From RGIG3701 sp017403345 (GTDB lineage: Bacteria; Planctomycetota; Planctomycetia; Pirellulales; Thermoguttaceae), in the NCBI GenBank assembly GCA_017403345.1, contig JAFQOH010000003.1:1-34089 (forward strand): a DNA stretch of 34,089 nt, given 5' to 3'. Positions 31,385-34,089 of the stretch are shown piece by piece. Made by a program: the position numbers and the translations under genes. Each line of letters begins with the position of its first letter. Positions within the stretch are counted from its first letter, which is position 1. The notes under the pieces are model-generated. The model was not told the DNA's origin and searched no databases. It saw only the letters and a program-made list of their open reading frames with translations.

Positions 31385-31666
31385 ATACGCAGTTTTCGGA
31401 TGGACCTTTAAATGACTAAAGATCCCATTGTATCTTTTGCATCATTCTGTATCTTTCGCGGAATTCGTGTCGAAATATTTCATTTCTTCATCGGGGAGGA
31501 TCGCTGGGCTCTCCGCGGCAGATCGCCGGCGAAAACGGTTTTCTGCAAGATTCCTGAAAAAAATCGGAAAGATTTTCAGGAAAAACGCAAATTGCTCTGG
31601 ACATGGAAAGAAATTTACGGTATCCTGTGAATCGGAAGTTGGTTTTTTTATGGGAATTTGTCAAAA

Positions 31667-32647
31667 ATGAGATCCGTACGTACTTTCATTTTGAGCTTTT
31701 GCCTGTTTTGGGTGTGTCTCGTCCTGATGACGGGCTGTGCACAGAATCGGCAGACGATCGCACGCCTGGAGCAGGAAAATGCCCAGCAGCGGGAACGTAT
31801 TTGGCAAAGTAACCGTAAAATGGAAGATTTTCGTCAGGAGAATCTTGCCCTTCGCCAGCAGCTCGCAGCACTTCAGGGACAGGATCGCAGCAATGCGCCC
31901 GTTTCCCAGCCGCAAACTCAATTGCAAAGTCCGCCGCAGAGTTCGATCATTCAATCTTCTCCGGGGTCCGGAAGGATCGACCGGTCTGCCGTTGCACCGA
32001 CGCCGCAGCCTTCAACACTCGGTACGCCGACAACACCGCAGGCTCTTCCCATCAATCCGCCTGCTGGTTCACAGGCTGAAGTCGCAGGCGTACCGCACCG
32101 TACGATCCGCGTTCGCAAGACGGACAGCAGTGCAGTCCACTCCGTTTCGATCCTCGCAGACAAAGCGAAACCGATCCACTACGAGGGGCTTCATGCGGAG
32201 ATCCAGCTGAAAGACGCAAACGGCGGCATCGTTCTCGCACCGGCTCCGCTTTACGTCATGGTGACCGATCCGTCCAAACCGGCAGATCAGGCCCGCATCT
32301 CGAAATGGCGCTACACGGCCGAAGATCTGGCCGCGATCATTAATAGCGGTCAGGCTGCGATCTCGATCCCGCTCAACATGGCCTGGGAACGTGCGTGTCC
32401 GGAAAATCTGGATCTGGAGCTCCATATCCTCTACCACACGAGCGATCAGCGGATCCTCAGCCACCGTGCCCGGATCGATCTTGCGCAGTCTACGGTTCCG
32501 CAGTCTACGGTTTCCGCTGCTGCAGGTCAAGCCGTGGGAGCTTCCGTTTCTGTTCCGTCTGGAGTGAATGGGAACGCTGCGTCTGGAAACTCTCCCGCCT
32601 CTTCCGGCTCTCCGTACTCCCGGCCTGTTTGGACTCCAGAGCCTTAA
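31667..32647 (+). CDS. Lipoprotein with coiled coil, unknown function
   Basis: I do not recognise a named family. The 326-residue product has a signal peptide with lipobox LMTGC (Cys24), so it is probably a lipid-anchored envelope protein. Residues about 30-70 are a coiled coil (RLEQENAQQRERIWQ, MEDFRQENLALRQQLAAL). A Gln/Ser/Pro-rich linker follows (about 70-140). A compact beta-rich domain occupies about 140-280 (HRTIRVRKTDSS, GLHAEIQLKDANGGIVLAPA, AMSIPLNMAW-like strand, LELHILYHTSDQRIL). A Ser/Ala/Gly-rich tail with a TVPQSTV duplication ends the chain. The ATG at 31667 is chosen over an upstream TTG at 31658; neither has a strong ribosome site. Upstream DNA is repeat-rich and downstream lies a gap of about 380 bp, so it is probably a single-gene unit. 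Confidence 0.72.
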   Translation: MRSVRTFILSFCLFWVCLVLMTGCAQNRQTIARLEQENAQQRERIWQSNRKMEDFRQENLALRQQLAALQGQDRSNAPVSQPQTQLQSPPQSSIIQSSPGSGRIDRSAVAPTPQPSTLGTPTTPQALPINPPAGSQAEVAGVPHRTIRVRKTDSSAVHSVSILADKAKPIHYEGLHAEIQLKDANGGIVLAPAPLYVMVTDPSKPADQARISKWRYTAEDLAAIINSGQAAISIPLNMAWERACPENLDLELHILYHTSDQRILSHRARIDLAQSTVPQSTVSAAAGQAVGASVSVPSGVNGNAASGNSPASSGSPYSRPVWTPEP

Positions 32648-33027
32648 ATTTTACGAAATTTGCATAGGCGCATGTCTTTTGCGGGTGCGGAGCGATCGTG
32701 TTGATCGACACAATCGTCAGTAACTGAAAAACCGGCACTTAAATTCGTCTTCTTGTCTGATTTTCTGAAAAAAAAGCAGAGAAAATTTTGTGCAGCGGTC
32801 TGAAATGCCGATGACCAATCTTGAAAGAGTCGAATTATATTTACGCCGTGACCTGATTTTCGCGCGGAAGAAATTTTTTTCTTCCCGGTACTTTCACTTT
32901 AAACTGGCAGACCCGGTCGTGTTTCGGCAGGCATTTTTCCTAAGTGTCCAGCTCGCCGGCTGCCCAAAATCAGCAGCGTAAAGTACAGTAAAATACGCGT
33001 TTCACAGTTTTTTAGGAGTGTGCCGAT
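32648..33027. other. Intergenic region before the acidic-repeat protein
   Basis: About 380 bp. A 63-codon frame at 32790-32981 lacks a ribosome site and is not supported. The one notable element is a 24-bp imperfect palindrome at 32693-32716 (arms cgat.gtgt / acac.atcg), which could be an operator or a hairpin. Confidence 0.5.
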
Positions 33028-34089
33028 ATGTATCGGAAAGTAATTCTTGGTTTGTCCATGCTGGTGTCGTTCCTCACGGCACTTCCGTCTTTTGCGCAGA
33101 CCGGCGACAGTCTCGCGATTTATCAGACGTTCGGCAAGGGAGTTCACTACTATAATGCGCAGGATTACGCTGCTGCCTACGAAAAATTCACGGATTGCAT
33201 CAATAGCGGTACGCAGAATCCAAGTATCTACTATTTCCGCGGCCTCGCTCTCCTGAATCTTGGTCGTGCAGAAGCGGCCGAAATGGACTTCAAAGCTGGT
33301 GCGGAACTGGAAGAGAAAGCCAATATGGACACTCAGAAGCAGATCGGATACGATCTCCAGTTCGTTCAGGGAAATGTGCGTCAGACTCTCGAAAAACACC
33401 GTGCAGATGCAAAACTCGCTGCCTATCAGAGAGTCCGTGAGATCCGTGCTATGCAGGAAAATATCAATGCGCACAATGCTCTGAAAAATAAAGATCTCCA
33501 CACCTTCGACAGCACCTACTCCTACGACACGGGAATAGGCGAGGCGGAAGCCTATGAAGAATACACGACGCTGGACGAAGAGGATGACCAGGAGCTCTCC
33601 GAGGAAGAGGCTGCTGAAGACGGCCTGATGGACGAAGATGACGACCTGATGGACGAGGAAGACGACCTGATGGACGAGGAAGACGAAGCAGCGGAACCGG
33701 AAGAAGAAATTTCCAGTGAAGATGCTGCGGAAGACTTTGACCTCGATGAAGAGATCGGTCCCGCCAGTGTTGGCGACGACGATGACGATGACGACGCGGC
33801 AGCGGATGACGAAGACACTGCTTTCGGCGACGACGATGACGACGACGCGGCAGCGGATGACGAAGACACTGCTTTCGGCGACGACGATGACGACGACGCG
33901 GCAGCAGATGACGAAGACACTGCTTTCGGCGACGACGATGACGACGACGCGGCAGCGGATGACGAAGACACTGCTTTCGGCGACGACGATGATGACGACG
34001 CGGCGGCAGATGACGAAGACACTGCTTTCGGCGACGACGATGACGACGACGCGGCAGCGGATGACGAAGACACTGCTTTCGGCGACGAC
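33028..34089 (+). CDS. Secreted TPR protein with hyper-acidic tandem repeats (partial, runs off the window)
   Basis: The frame is open to the window edge (354 codons seen). AGGAG lies about 9 nt before the ATG. A signal peptide (VILGLSMLVSFLTALPSFAQ, cleavage near residue 24) leads into a TPR-like helical domain at about 30-100 (HYYNAQDYAAAYEKFTDCI; YYFRGLALLNLGRAEAAEMD). A charged helix follows to about 165. From about residue 185 the chain becomes almost entirely Asp/Glu: three copies of DLMDE(D/E)D, an acidic linker, then a 17-residue repeat (GDDDDDDAAADDEDTAF) at least five times. The C-terminus is missing. The acidic tail may bind cations or act as a disordered spacer; that is inference. 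The function is unknown. Confidence 0.8.
   Translation, partial: MYRKVILGLSMLVSFLTALPSFAQTGDSLAIYQTFGKGVHYYNAQDYAAAYEKFTDCINSGTQNPSIYYFRGLALLNLGRAEAAEMDFKAGAELEEKANMDTQKQIGYDLQFVQGNVRQTLEKHRADAKLAAYQRVREIRAMQENINAHNALKNKDLHTFDSTYSYDTGIGEAEAYEEYTTLDEEDDQELSEEEAAEDGLMDEDDDLMDEEDDLMDEEDEAAEPEEEISSEDAAEDFDLDEEIGPASVGDDDDDDDAAADDEDTAFGDDDDDDAAADDEDTAFGDDDDDDAAADDEDTAFGDDDDDDAAADDEDTAFGDDDDDDAAADDEDTAFGDDDDDDAAADDEDTAFGDD
33796..34089 (+). repeat. 51-bp in-frame tandem repeat coding Asp-rich units
   Basis: At least five full 51-bp units and a partial one extend to the window edge. They differ by a few silent or near-silent changes (gcggcagcg, gcggcagca, gcggcggca; gac/gat). The first unit has one additional Asp codon. 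The length in other isolates or assemblies may vary. Confidence 0.92.

Larger units (their letters stand above)
31097..31666. other. Gene-poor region with dispersed and tandem repeats
   Basis: About 570 bp with no supported gene. It holds dispersed repeat copy B (31101-31243), a 13-bp tandem repeat (31346-31384) and a segment near 31440-31480 (tttcgcggaattcgtgtc) that looks like a degenerate third copy of the repeat core. Short open frames here are translations of repeat DNA. Confidence 0.6.

Noticed and set aside
32790..32981. A 63-codon plus-strand frame before the acidic-repeat gene
   Set aside because: No ribosome site, no motif, and A/T-rich composition typical of the intergenic stretch.
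33552..34073. A Ser-rich frame (SSSAAASSSSSSPKAV repeats) on the minus strand
   Set aside because: It is the antisense reading of the Asp-rich tandem repeat; the plus strand has a signal peptide, a ribosome site and a TPR domain.

Overview
The window looks like chromosome of an anaerobic or microaerophilic member of the Planctomycetota, probably a gut or sediment relative of the Pirellulales/Thermoguttaceae. This is inferred from gene content: a PEP-CTERM surface protein, a secreted leucine-rich-repeat protein of the 'T-x-V-T-D-A-G' kind common in planctomycetes, an ExbD/TolR gene followed by a large secreted repeat protein, a WD40-like secreted protein, and a pyruvate:ferredoxin oxidoreductase. 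No rRNA, tRNA, CRISPR array, transposase or integrase was seen.

Layout. 1-3367 (+): tail of an upstream gene, an ExbD/TolR-type protein and a large helical-repeat protein with a run of AETCD pentapeptides. 3368-4250: gene-poor DNA with strong hairpins and one copy of a dispersed repeat. 4251-8924 (+): flavodoxin-fold NAD(P)H oxidoreductase, corrinoid-binding protein, CCA tRNA nucleotidyltransferase (HD type) and phosphoglucomutase/phosphomannomutase, closed by a bidirectional terminator. 9056-14180 (-): small membrane protein, VWA protein, RsfS, NadB and a secreted WD40-like protein. 14354-18587 (-): a compact RiPP-type module described below. 18575-22099 (-): NifJ-type pyruvate:ferredoxin oxidoreductase. 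22609-25842 (-): PEP-CTERM protein and LRR protein. 26149-30972 (+): RND efflux adaptor and pump behind a consensus sigma-70-like promoter. 30973-31666: second dispersed-repeat region. 31667-34089 (+): a lipoprotein and a secreted TPR protein with an extremely acidic 17-residue tandem repeat that runs off the window.

The most interesting part is the 4.1-kb module at 14.4-18.5 kb. Two paralogous precursor peptides carry almost identical twin-arginine (Tat) leaders but different cores with cysteine at every fourth position: 12 Cys in perfect register in one, 16 in the other. Immediately downstream are a 739-residue radical SAM protein with an N-terminal radical SAM/SPASM half and a second cysteine-rich SPASM-like half, and a 99-residue partner whose start overlaps the end of the radical SAM gene. 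This matches what I remember as the bioinformatically catalogued but poorly characterised 'CXXX-repeat peptide' modification systems. The gene set implies cytoplasmic modification followed by Tat export. The module has its own promoter with a perfect 14-bp palindrome over the -35 box, a long structured leader with an intrinsic-terminator-like hairpin, and a perfect 71-bp direct repeat at its two ends. The repeat carries the nifJ terminator and, with slight divergence, the last nifJ codons, as expected if the module was inserted at the 3' end of nifJ.
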